Positions 25,150 to 38,800 of a stretch of 64,000 bases of DNA are shown piece by piece. The notes beneath the pieces are model-generated. The model had not been told where the DNA came from. It worked only from the letters and a program-made list of their open reading frames with translations, and ran no database searches. Numbering within the stretch: position 1 is the stretch's first letter; each line of letters begins with the position of its first letter. The DNA comes from Brevipalpus yothersi (lineage: Eukaryota > Arthropoda > Arachnida > Trombidiformes > Tenuipalpidae), in the NCBI GenBank assembly GCA_003956705.1, contig QZCP01000113.1, forward strand, positions 247,732-311,731. The letters run 5' to 3'. A program made the position numbers and the translations under genes.

Positions 25150-28100
25150 ATGAAAATTGCCATCATTGGTCAGAGTGTTTTTGCAAGCTCAGTATATGAG
25201 GAACTGGTGAAAAGAGGACATGAAATTGTCGGAATTTTCACTGTCCCAGATAAAGATGATCGAGAAGATCCGTTAGCTGTTATCGGTCACAAGAACGGTG
25301 TTCCAGTGTTCAAATTTCAACGATGGATGTTGAAAAAGAAAACTTTGTCCGAAGTTCTTCAAAAATATAAATCAGTCAATGCTGAGCTCAATGTTCTGCC
25401 ATACTGTACACAATTTATTCCGATGGAAGTGATCAATTATCCCACAAAAGGTTCAATATGCTATCATCCATCAATTCTACCTCGACATCGAGGTGCATCA
25501 TCCATCAATTGGACCCTGATCGAAGGTGATGATAAAGCGGGCTTCACCATTTTTTGGCCCGATGATGGCCTGGACACTGGGCCGATACTGTTACAGCGCG
25601 AATGTCCGGTCAAGGAAGATGATACAGTGGAAAGTTTGTATAATTCATTTCTATTTCCGCAAGGAATTATCGGCATCGCTGATGCTGTGGATCTGATTGC
25701 GGCGGGAAAAGCACCCAAGATTCCACAGAGCGAAGAAAGAGCCACTTACGATGATAAATTGGGTAAAGATGAGCTGAGTGAAATTCGATTCTCAAAATTA
25801 TCGGGAAATCAATTGCACAATTTTATTCGTGGAATGGATAAAGTTCCGGGTGCATGGTGTAGAATTGAGGGAGAAAAGTTCAAAGTTTTCTCATCAAAAC
25901 TGTGGAAATCTTCTGTACCTGAGGGCAGAAAAGTCGATGTCGAAGGTGAGGATGAAGGAAACTTTTTTTTCAAAGAATCGTTATCATGATATGAACTTCC
26001 CCATGCTTTATTCAATTGTCTGAGACAGCTTTTCCTGTGTGAATAACAATATCATGAGAGTACAGGATGAGCCCAGAAATTCCTTTCATTGTTTAAAGTT
26101 TTAAGCTGTTGATTAGGTTCATAGATAATGGTTCTCATCGAAACGGAAATATTATCTGACTTCCGTAGTTTTTGCTCTATCTGCACATCATATTTTGAGT
26201 TTTGAAGCTATACAATTGGACAAATTGATAACCGATGAGTAATTTTCTTGATTATCCACTCAGGAATGCATCGTCAAGCGATTGTATGCAATGAGGGACT
26301 CATCCTTTTCGGAAATGATGACATTCCTATCGTGGTTGGAAAACTTCAAAATTCTCGAGGTCGCATGAGTTTGGCATCTGATTATGGCCAAGAAGATTCA
26401 GCGACAGATCTGGAATATACGGAAGAGGAAAAATCAATCTGTTCAACTATAAAAGACATTTGGGAAAGTATTTTACGGATGCCAGTCAATTCCGAGACAG
26501 ATTTTTTCCAATGTGGTGCAGGCTCCATGGATGTCACTCGACTTGTGGAAGAAGTGAAAGAAAAAACTGGCATTCCTATGGTCAATGAAGATGTGTACAT
26601 GGCCACTATTTTGGAAGATTTCTATCGAAGTGTGATACTAAGATCACGTGGTGAAGGAAGTACACCAAAATTGGTGTTCAAATCAGTGTCCATGGAAGTG
26701 AATGGTCGAACGATAACATTTCCAAATCAACTTTTCATCCACAATCAATTTATTGACTCAAGTGATGGCAAAAGTGTACCAATAATTAATCCTACCGATG
26801 AATCGTTGATATGCACAGTCCAAGAGGCATCAGCCAAAGATGTGGATATGGCAGTTCAGGCAGCTCATGAAGCTCTGTATAACGGTGAATGGGGTAAAAT
26901 GAATGCTCGAGATAGAGGTAGATTGTTGTATCGATTAGCTGATCTGATGGAACAGCACAAAGAAGAGTTAGCCACAATCGAATCAATTGATTCGGGTGCT
27001 GTGTATACGTTGGCATTGAAAACTCATATTGGCATGTCAATTGAAACGTGGCGATACTTTGCCGGATGGTGTGATAAAATTCATGGAACAACTATACCCA
27101 TCAATAATGCACGACCAAATCGTAATCTTACTCTCACCAAGAAGGAGCCTATCGGTGTTTGTGGCCTGGTGACACCATGGAATTATCCTCTCATGATGGT
27201 TTCATGGAAATCAGCGGCCTGCCTTGCTGCCGGAAATACTTTGGTACTCAAACCAGCTCAGGTACGTGAGAGGCGAACATTCTTGATCACTATCTGACAT
27301 CTAATAATCTGATTGAATATGAATATGAAGTTACAAATTATTTCGCTTTCAATTTTAACCAGGTTTGTCCATTGACAGCACTTAAATTGGCCCAATTAAC
27401 GGTCCTGGCTGGCTTTCCGCCTGGTGTTTTCAATGTTGTCCCTGGTTCTGGTCGAATTTGTGGTCAAGCTCTGGTTGAACATTCACTGGTTCGCAAATTG
27501 GGTTTCACTGGGTCAACACCAGTGGGTAAAGGTATCATGAGAGATTGTGCACAATCAAATTTGAAGAAAGTTTCCCTCGAATTGGGTGGCAAATCACCGC
27601 TGATCATATTCTCAGATTGTGATTTCGATAAAGCCATCAGATTTGCCATGAGCTCAGTGTTTTTTAACAAAGGAGAAAATTGTATCGCTGCTGGTCGTTT
27701 GTTCATTGAATCCAGTATTCATGATCGATTTGTGGCCAAAATAGTGGAGGAGACGAAGAAGATGACCATCGGTGACCCATTGGATAGATCAACTGCCCAT
27801 GGACCCCAAAATCATCGGGCACACTTTGAAAAGTTAATCGAATTTTGTGAACAAGGTGTACAAGAAGGTGCCAAGCTGGTCTATGGAGGCAAGCCTATGG
27901 ATCGCAAAGGTTTATTCTTTATGCCCACAATATTCACAGAGGTTACCGATGATATGTATATTGCGAAAGAAGAATCATTTGGACCAATTATGATTATATC
28001 ACGTTTTGCTGATGGAGATCGTGATGAGGTGATAAGACGGGCCAATAATACTGAATATGGCTTGGCTTCTGGAGTTTTGACCAAAAATTTGGACAAAGCA

Positions 28101-28274
28101 TTGTATGTGAGTGAAAAAATTCAAGCTGGCACGTGTTTTGTCAATTGTTACAATAAGACTGATGTTGCCGCTCCTTTTGGTGGATTCAAGCAATCAGGCT
28201 TCGGAAAAGATCTTGGACAGGAAGCTCTTAATGAATATCTAAAAGTGAAAACAATCACAATAGAATATTCTTAG
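25150..28274 (+). CDS. Aldh1l1: Cytosolic 10-formyltetrahydrofolate dehydrogenase (ALDH1L1)
   Basis: Three exons, 25150-25945, 26264-27261 and 27363-28274, give 901 aa, the same length class as vertebrate ALDH1L1 (902). Residues 1 to about 305 form the formyltransferase-like hydrolase domain with HPSILPRHRGASSINW (His106) and WPDDGLDTG (Asp142), the catalytic pair. Residues about 318-395 are the acyl-carrier-like domain with the 4'-phosphopantetheine serine in CGAGSMDV (Ser353). The rest is an aldehyde dehydrogenase: VTPWNYPLMM, GFTGSTPVGKG, LELGGKSP (Glu671), GENCIAAGR (catalytic Cys705), EESFGPIM and the C-terminal AAPFGGFKQSGFGKD. The enzyme converts 10-formyl-THF to THF and CO2 with NADP+, balancing one-carbon pools. 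All active-site residues I can place are intact, so it should be functional. Confidence 0.96.
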
Positions 28275-28838
28275 AGTCATGATGATTTCATAAATTGGCA
28301 TTCGAAACTATCATTTTTAAATTGAGGATGACAAAAAGTTTTATTGAGAAAAGTGTTTTTTTTATTGAAAATTTTCTAGATAACTGTGAGAATAAAGTGA
28401 CCTTCCAGAAAAATCTTTCTAATCAAACTTTATGGAATTTGATTACACAAAAAGGCAATATATTTTATGAATTCATATCTTTCAAATCTTTACTTTAGAT
28501 GGCACCGGGTACCTGTTATCATTTGATTCATATTCCAGGTATTGATCGTTAAGAGAAGCACAATAAGATTCACCGGCTGAGGCAAACTCATTAGATTGAT
28601 ATCAATATTGGCCAACAGACATTGAATGCGACTGACCATGGAAATGAAACTGTCTCACTATGAGCAACTTTTTATTTCAGAACACTGAATAGATAGATGA
28701 AAACATGTCATATCTTATTGTCTAATGAGAATGAGAAAATTTAACAGTAACTCGATCGTTTTGTTCTAATTTCTCATCATTATGATCAATTAAAATCCAT
28801 TGAAACCCTGATATTATCACCATTTTTTCAACACCATC
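28275..28838. other. Intergenic between ALDH1L1 and the ankyrin gene
   Basis: Includes the ALDH1L1 3' UTR and the 5' flank of the ankyrin gene. Nothing else seen. Confidence 0.5.
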
Positions 28839-30106
28839 ATGAATGCTGATCCGTCCGAAATGACTCAAACGAAATCAAGTCCAAATGATAAATCAATCCT
28901 CGAGTCGGATTCTGATGACAAAGGTTCAGAATTTGTAAGTAATCATTTTCTCTATCAATTTTATCGAATTTTTAGAGCCTGAATATCTATCTATTCAAGT
29001 TGATGAGCAATTTTCCAAATCGAGAATCTCGAGCCAACCCAATTCGAATACCATGTTTAACTACGATGGCAGTTCTAGTATATTCACAACATGAAGAGTT
29101 GGCAATGTTTTTCATTCTCCATGAAACAATTCCAAGAACATTTTTCTTTCAAATTATGAGTCGAGTTCCAAGAATAGCAAGTAATATGTCTATTGATCTG
29201 TGTGTAATACAATGAGACTAGTCCATCGATCTTGAAGAACGAGGAAGGCGTCTTTGGGGTTTGAGTCTCACCTATGTGTGGGAGGAATTCATTTGAATGT
29301 AACTTTCAATTTTCTTTTTTCTCTCCTATTTTCATTTGAGAGACTTCCTTTCCACCGATATCAACCTCAGATATTGAGTAAGAAATGGATAAGAATGAAA
29401 TCAACATGACATTGGACTAATTTAAATATTCAGCATGTTTTGTGAGTAGGTAATATGAATATTCTAGAGAGGAATACAAATAAAGTAGAAACTTGCGGAA
29501 AAGGGTTAGACGACGTAGTTTTTTCTTGCTAATCAAAGATTGTCATGCTGTGTTTCCATTGTAAGTTATACTGAACTTTTCGAATTGCTGTTTATTTACA
29601 GGGTAAGATCGATGAAATCCATCGAGCCGCTACTCTGGGAAATGTGCGTTATATTCAACAGTTAATCGATCAGAAACAATTGGTATTCTGTCGTGACCAG
29701 ATGGGCTCAACACCGTTACACAAGGCGGTCATTTATGGCCAAAAAGAGGTTATCGATTATCTGGTCAATGGATTTCCATCAGTAATACATGCTCGAGACA
29801 ATGTGAGTGTTAATATTTGCCTTCCAGTCTGGTCATTAAACGATGGTGTAACACTTTTTTCTTCACTTTACATATTTGAGACGAAAAAAGCGATCAGTAA
29901 AAAAGGACAGAAATCTGATCTATTCAATTGTTGAGAGGAAAGTTCTTTGTCCGATGACAGTTGAAAATGTGGGTCAGGAGAACATCTCTCTGTATCAACT
30001 GATGATCAGAAATATTCATAGATAGAGGGAGGAAGTTAATTAGAACGGAACCGTTGTCAGTTCCTGATGATGGTCAGTAGGTGTTCGTGAATATTCATAG
30101 ATAGAT

Positions 30107-30149
<43 letters not shown>

Positions 30150-32615
30150 AGTTGTCTGTTATTTTGAGTGTTCATGGTTGGAAAAATTCATGAAAGAAGA
30201 AAAAATAGGATGAAAATTCGTGGCCATTTGACAATTGATCTGGAAAAAGAGTGGACATAATGAGGTCTAATCTATCGATATCGTCTGATGGGTGATGATT
30301 GGAGACAGTTAATGAAGTTTGAGGACTACCCATCAGATCATTTCTATTTTTTGATGAATTATCTAGTATCAATCGTAGATCAATGATTTTGTTCACTCCT
30401 GCTTAGTGTACATAGCCCAGTCGTCATGGAGGACATTGTTTTGGGTTTCACAGCTCACTGCATGATAGTCTCTTTATTGAGCCAAACTTAGTCAGCTTCT
30501 ATGCGATGAAAATGGTTCCGGATGATGATATTGGAACCATAATAGCTGAGAAATTTGGCATCGATCAAGCGAAAAAATTACTTCTATGCCAACAATCACT
30601 CGAAATCAAAGCTATTCATCAATTATTAAATTATTATAAGGTGTTCCGAGAGAATACCATTGAGACTCCATTGTCATGGTGCTATTGTAGGAAATCGTAA
30701 TAGATCCTCATCGAAAAGTCTATCGAGAAATTGAGTCAAGGTTAACAAGAATAACAAGAATAATCACTCGATTATCGAAGTTGAATTATGCGTCGATAGT
30801 TTTTGATGGTCAACACTATTGACCCCTCCAAAGATAAATAAGGACAATTCCTCTTCCAATGCTGGATTGGCAATATTTATTGATCAGCTTGAGCTAAATC
30901 ATTCATGCAATTAGACTGTCGAATTGTTGATTGAAAAAACTCCTCTAAATTTCAGAGAGGACGAACACCTCTACATTATGCAGCAGTATTACCAGAAAGC
31001 TCAGAAGTCTATCAATATTTGGTTGAGAAAGGAGGTGATGAGAAGGCAGCCGATATGGTAAATATTTTTTGTCGATTTGTAGGCACAGTCTAACCAAAAT
31101 TTCCAATGTCTATAGTTTGGAAAAAAAGCTGAAGACTATTTAAAATATCAGGAAGGAATGTCCGTCCAAGTTCTTCGTGAAAGTGCCATAGTATCACATC
31201 CAACTGGACAACGGAGAAGTCGCAAATCAGCAAGCCGAATCATTGATCCCCAGAATTGGTCCAAAATTCATTCTTCAAGTAAACCATATTTGTTAGCTAT
31301 TCCTCCTAGAATTCGAATTGATTCAAGAAATTGTGTTCTTTCAGGATCATTAATGCACCGTAGCAATATTCGTGAACTCATTCGACAAGGTAATATTGCC
31401 ACTCTTGAGGAGATTGTCATACAAGGTTATGGAGATAGATTGATTGGAGAAACTGCCACAACACCAATGGTTCAGGAATTCCTTCGAAGGGTACCTGATC
31501 TAATTGTGAGTATGATTTGATCAATTAAATCTCCGCATGAACCATTTGGCATCAGTATAAACTAAAAATTTCATACTGTGCTACCCACTGATAATCAACT
31601 ATATTCTCTATGCCATCTGAAGTTTGTGAATTTTTCACATTTGTGCAGTTCACAGAACGATTGCATGCAACTTGTCCATGATAGTTTCCATTAGACACTC
31701 ATATAGCTGCAAAAAAACGATTTTGATATAATCATGAAACTAGGTTGCTTTCTGAAAGTGGAGAGATTCTCTTACCGAGCTCATATCAATTAGAATCGAA
31801 TTCTAACGATTTCGTGACATGAAACATCTGCCATTGGTCAGTGACTTCATCTTATGACAATTTCGATGATGACCATTATTGAAAAATTGACTCTCTTTCT
31901 CTTTATATCAAGGAGCAAATAAACGAATTACACAAAGCAGCCCAAAGGGGAAATTTGGAAGAAGTTCGAGCTCTATTAGATCGAAAAGGTATGGTTTTGG
32001 TTCGAGATCAGATCGGTTGTACCCCTTTGCACAAAGCTGTTATGTATGGCCAATATGAGGTTGCTAATTTTCTCTCGACGAGCTATCCAGCGACTCTTGA
32101 TACAAGAGACCATGTAAGCAAATGATTATTCTTTTCTTCTCATGACCCTATTCATGGATATAGTATTCAATGATGGAAATATCAGACTCAGATGAAACTA
32201 AAAGTATGGAACCTCGATTGAGACCAGTAAAGATACAGAATAGCTTTGAGAAGATAAATATCAAATGAAGCTTGGATTAATTCATATTAACCCTCTGCAG
32301 AATTTCAGATAGTAATTCCCTCAATGATGTGTGTTAGTTTGTCATAAGAATGAGATTTTTAGATGGATTTAGGACAAATTTTTGATCAAGCCTGAAAGCT
32401 TTTGGAGAGAAATTTCTTTAATTTGATTCAATATGAAAATTTTTCCATACGCGTTTTTCAAATAGGATGGGCGAACAGCTTTACACTATGCAGCAGTGCT
32501 GAACGATGATAGGATGCTGTACAATGCCTTGGTCAAAAATGGTGCTTCCACTTCTTTGATGGACTATGTGAGTATAAGGTCATATTCATTGTAACTTTCG
32601 TCTGTTCTGACCAGT

Positions 32616-32678
<63 letters not shown>

Positions 32679-32783
32679 CCAAACACTTTTCCCCATAAAA
32701 TAATCATACTAATAGATTCATGGCAATAAACATCGGTCAGGGACTAATATAATCGAAGCAAGAGACCCATTGATCGACGAGAA

Positions 32784-32845
<62 letters not shown>

Positions 32846-35800
32846 TTCTCTTACTCAACAACTAGAATGAATTCTCCCTCGCTTTAGAGTTGAGATTCTT
32901 TATCCAGAATAGGAAATTCTTCGAATAAGTTCCCCTGTTATTTGAAAATTAATTGTTTGAAATCTTTTCTTCAAGAGAGGCAATACGGCCGAACATTATC
33001 TTCGATTCAGTGACGAGATTAACCTGCAACAACTCATGAAACGGAGTCAAAAGCTCAATGCAAACTATGCCATTAACACAGCAAATCGGATAAAATCTAG
33101 ATCACCCTCTCGTAGTAAGTAATTTCAAATTTATCAATTCAATCAGATATTTTCATTCAAAAATCAGATCAACCTAGCAGATCGGAAGAATTTTTCGTCC
33201 ACTAAGTGCTAGAAGTTTCAAGGTTGATGATGAGAGATTGAAATTTCACTCCAGAGCATTGAGGATCGAATAAACTAATCTTTTCGGACTTTAATACCCA
33301 AAACTATCACAATTCAAAACCTGTGAAGTTTTGTTCTTCTAGTAAGGGATCTATTCTCCTAGACTTGATGAGTTTAAAAAGTATGAGTGATCAATAATTT
33401 TCACCAAGAGTGAACTGAACTACCGATTTCATTTTGACATTTGATGAGCTTTTTTCATGATTGAATTTTTTCTGAAAACTTTCACTTGTATTCGCTGAAT
33501 GTACTTACCTAAGAAGTCCAGGTTATATTCAGAACCAATACTTTTTTTCTTAAGAACGTGATGCATCTCCAAGTAATCAGAAAACTGATCAACGCATAAG
33601 TCGAAATGAAGCCACCCCAACAGCTGATCAGAATCCAGACCCTTTCAATGATGGGTCAAGCAATGATAGTTCCGGAGATCGGCCTCTGCTTCTGATGGGC
33701 CAGACAAGTCTACGATCTAAGCCAGCCAATGTACTCATTCACACAAGTCCAATAAAAATTCCAAGTAAGTCCAATACTAAGACAACATGTACAGATATCG
33801 ATTGGAATGCCAATTCCATCCATCAATATACAAGCTATAGTGGATGTTACCTGATTCTCATGAAATCGAACTTCTTATCCATCTTTTCGCAAGGAATTGA
33901 AGTGACTTCAGCTAATCTCAAGAAATGGGTTGAAGAACAAGATCTGATATCTCTGGAGGAAGCTGTGTTGGAGGGTCATGGTGAACAAGTCAAGTCTAAA
34001 GCTGAACAGCTACCAGAGATCAGAGATTCAACACAAATTCAGACTTATGTCAAAGAGACGATTCCGAAGATAATGGAAAAAATCCGTAGCATTCATGCTG
34101 CAGTTTCTTGCGGTGATCTGCAAGGTTTACAGGATCAATTAGATAAAAAAGATTATGCTCTATCCAAAGATCATCTTGGAATGGCTCCTCTCCACAAGGC
34201 AGTGATATTGGGTCACTTAGATGTGGTTCAATTTATTTTGAATCGATTCCCAGAAACTGTGAATGCTCGAGATCGAGAAGGTCGAACAGCACTTCATTAT
34301 GCAGCGGCCACAACTCACAAGAATGGCCAAAAAATTTACAAAATTTTGCAACGTTCTGGGGCTGATGGGCGAGCTCGAGATCTTGTAAGTATCAGCTACA
34401 GCTAAGATTCAGTGAAAACTGAGTTTGATGTCAGAATACTCATTTGTCCATTCAATTTCTATCCTTCCAGGCTGGTAGAAGTGCTGAATACTACCGGGTT
34501 CATCTATTACAACTTCCAGCAGAATTATCAAGACATGCTTCGAAGCGAAAATTTCCCGATACAAATGCATTATCACCTACTATGCCTCATCGTCGAATAA
34601 TGTTGCCCGGGATAAAAGATAAAATAGCATCAGCCCTCAATGATAGTGATGCAAATTCGTTACTTGATTTGACACTGGAAGGTTTTGGTGACTCTTTGGT
34701 TGGACGTACTTGTTGGGGTGATGAGGCAAGAAAGTTTTTGAAAACTCTTCCACATTTGCTGGACTGTATTCGGACTCTTCACAGTTCTATTTTCAATGGT
34801 GAACTTAATCATGTGAAAAAGCTGCTTCAATACGATAGCAATCTGCTTCGAGCTAAAGATGAGACCGGCTTGATGGCTATTCATTTGGCAGTATCTCGGG
34901 AACAAACTGAAATTGTTCAATATATCATAAAAAACTATCCATTCACACTACAGCATCGAGATCATGTAAGCGGAGTATTTGGATTGACAATATTTGTATT
35001 CTGATTTAGGATGAAAATGAGTTCAATAGTGATGATAGTAATAATTTATGTTCCAAATTTCAGTATGGCAGAACAGCTCTTCATATAGCAGCCCAAAATA
35101 AGTCAACTGAATTGTACAAGATGCTCTTGGATGCTGGAGCAGATCCAAGATGTCTTGATCAAAAAGGTCGAACACCAGAACAGTATTTGAAACTTCAATC
35201 GGCCATGGATAATGATGGATTGAGACCGATCAGTTGTCTTATTCCTCCTGGATCTCGATCAGAATCGAGAGTAAATGGTCAAGCTACAAGATCGAAAAGT
35301 AATGCAAGTTCTCGAACAAATTCACCCGAGAAGAAGAAAAAGTCTGTGAAAAAGAAATCTGAACCCGAAAAAGAGACTGAAAGTGAAGACAAGAAACCTA
35401 CAGATATTGACGCTAACAATAATTCAGAATCTGGAGATAAAGATAAAAGCCACGAAGGGGATGAAAAAGGTCAATCAGAATCAACTGAAGTTGTACTTAC
35501 TGATAGTGACAAAATAGTTAATGAAAAACCTGATAAAGTGATTGATGATTCGAAGAAAGAGAAGGAAGAAAAGTCCTCCAAAAAAGAGCCTTCATTAGCT
35601 AGAAAGCTTCTCAAAAAGCTTACAAACTCAGATAAAACAGAAGAAGCTAACGAAAAATCAAAAAGTGTTGAGCAAAAATCTACTGATGATGATGAAACCA
35701 ATAAACCTGAGAAAGAAGTATCAGCAAATGATAATGAAGCAGCGAAGGAAAAAGATGAAGAGTCGAAAGGAAGTATCGAAAGCAAAGATCCCAAGAAAGA

Positions 35801-38800
35801 TGGAGATGAAGAAAAGTCGACGGAATTAAAAGGTTCGGAAAAATCAGAGAAACCTGGAGAAATAGACGAGCCTACAAAAACAGAGGCTGATGGTTCAGAA
35901 CAGAATTCGAATGTCTCAAAATTAGAAGATGAAAAGAAAAATCAAGAGGAAGGGGAAACCAAGACTCAAAATTCTGATAAATCTGAAGAGAAAGAATCGA
36001 AAGGTGAATCAGAAAAAGAAGAGACCAGTAAGGGAGATTCCACCGGAAAAGGTAATAAAAGTGGGGGAAATAACAATATTTTCTGTATGAGCTTAGTAAT
36101 ATCTTCTGATTCTTTCATTTGCAGGAGATTCTGATGAAATCAATGAAAAACCAGCAGAAACAAGAGATAAGGAAGATGCCTCAAAGCAAAGTGATCCTCA
36201 AAAAAAGTTAGAGGAGACTACCGAAACTTCGGACGATACATCGAAAGATGAGAATCAGAAGCAAGCAGAAACAACAGGAGCTCAAGAGAGTTCTGAGACC
36301 AAGAGTGGTCAAGATTCGGATGTAGATAAAAAAGAAACTGATACTAGATCTGAGCCAAATGCTGAGCCCAATACCAATCAAGAACCTGAACCTCAGCCGG
36401 CTTCTGAAGATAAGCCCAAAGTCGAAGAATCTAAGAAGGAAGACGAAAGTGAACCTAAATCAAAGGAAAATAAAGTTATCAATGAATCAGGAAAAGTTGC
36501 CCAAAAAGGTAAGATTAAGTGTTAACTGGGACTATGAATCCATCGTTCCAATCATACCTAACCCAATATTTATCAATTTTAACATATTAACAAGAAGAAG
36601 GCATGGTTGGTGATAGAAAAAATTTTCATGAAGATGAGCTAATGTTTTCCAATTCTCTTCAGATAATGCAGAAAATTATAAAAGTGAAAAGCCAGAGACA
36701 AAGACAACCCAATTGAAGAAGCAAGAATCCCGTAAAAAAATGTCTTCTACAACTTCAACCAGCATTGATAGTTCATCATCGTCCAAGGAAAGCAAGGTAA
36801 ATGGTCCCAGTAAGCCACCAAGAAGGAAACCTTCACTGAGCTCAAGTAAACAGGAGGTTTCTCCTGAGAAGAAGACATCACCCCGTAAGCGATCGATGCC
36901 AGTTATTCCCTCAAGCAAAGTGGCCACAAAGAATGGGATAAACAAAACTGAAACTGATGAGAAAACAAAAACTTTGCGGAAACGTTCATCAGAAATAATC
37001 AGTACAACAACCAAAACTAAATCTATGGAGGAGCAAGCAAAAAATATAGCTCTAAATGTTGTGGAAGATTCCATTAAAACTGTGATATCACAAAGAAATG
37101 AGGATGAAGGTGAAAAGGATAAGAATGTCAAAAATTTAAAGAATGATGAAAACAATAACAATGAAATAGCATCATTTGAAGCCATTCCAGAGGATTCCAA
37201 GGAGGTAGCAAAAAAAGATGACAAAAAGAATAAACGTTCACCACCGAAAGGAGTCAATAAAACTGTCCGAAAATTGAAGAACTCTCAGCGTCAAGATACA
37301 ACACTTTCAAAGGAATCCAATGAAATTGAAGCGTATATCGAGCAACGTGAAGCAATTGAAAATAAACGAGACCATAGTGAAGATCTTTTGGAAATTATTG
37401 ATCCTAATGGACTGAAAGAGCAAAAAAGTCGCCAAGAAGCCAAAGCAAGAGGAGAAATACCGGAAAGTGATATAAAAGTGGAGGAAGAAAAACTCAGCAA
37501 GCCAGATGATAAATCAAGTGAAGATTCATCCAAGACTGCTGAGTCAAAATCTGAGGCAGTGGAAAAAAATCCATCTGAAATTGGAATACCTGATTCAGAG
37601 TCGAAAGTCGAAGACCATCCAGAACCAACTGAAGTGAAATCGAATGATGAAGCAGAAAAAACTGAGCCTGACAAGCCACCTTCTTCACCTCGACCTGAAT
37701 GTTCTACAGCCTCAACTGGGATTAGTGATGATAGGTTGGGTGAATTAATTGATCGATGGCTTGATGAAGGTGATCTATTAAGATTAGAACATGTTGTGAT
37801 CGCAGGTCAAGGTGAAAGGTTGATCGGCCGTCAGTCTTCCAATGAATCTGTGCAAGAATTTCTAAATCTGGTGCCTGTTTATATGTCAAAAATTGGTAAA
37901 GTTCACGAAACTGTGGTCAAAGGTAATCTTAGTGAAGTTCGTCAAGTGTTGACACGAAAACGTTTTGCACTCAGTCGTGATCATGTGGGTGCAAGTCCTC
38001 TCCATCTAGCTGTACTACATGAGCATCCTGAGATATTGTCTTATATAATTTCAAAATTTCCCGAAACTCTGGATGGTCCAGATAATGAGGGCAGAACTCC
38101 TCTTCACTATGCTGCTGTTATGGCCACCAAAGGTAAACACAGTTACGATGTTTTGCTGAATGCTGGTGCCAACACTAATTTGGCTGATAAACTTGGCAAC
38201 ACAGCGAAACATTATCTGGAGCATCCCGGTGAGCTGACCATAAGTGATTTGTTGTCAAATTATCGTAAAACTTCCGATTCTGGTGAGCCACCGAAAACAC
38301 CGGAAAATGTTGATGTCTGGAAACGGCCACCAACAGCTGACATTGAATCACGCTTGACCCCATCGCCAAGTGATTCGCAGACTGGTGGACATGAGGACAC
38401 CGGAGAAGATGGGCCACAAAACACAGGACCCAATCGACATGAGGTAAACGCAGATGTACATGTTGATGGTAAAGTACAGGATTTGGATAAATTTGGTGTC
38501 AAGCAGGTAGACGATGAGGAGGTGAAAAAAGAGGTTGAAACAATGTCTGTTCAATTTAAGGAAGTGCTACGTGAAGAAAAAGGTCGACTAAAGGAAACAA
38601 TTCGCCGAATTATGGGTAAAGTGCCCAATAACAGTACAGTTGAAAATTTAAATATTTCCGATTCAGAGGCAAGTAGTGGTGATAAGAAAAGTATTGGTGA
38701 AGAGAGTAAAATAAATGAGTATGAATTGTGTCAAGTGAAAGATGAACATGGACAAACAATATTGCATCTTTTGGCGGGAAAAGTTCAACGGAAACCTATT

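Noticed and set aside
37291..37674. Ser-rich minus-strand frame of 127 codons
   Set aside because: Antisense of the Lys/Glu/Ser-rich ankyrin insert; such composition gives long open antisense frames by chance. The same holds for frames at 35471-35794 and 36676-37257.
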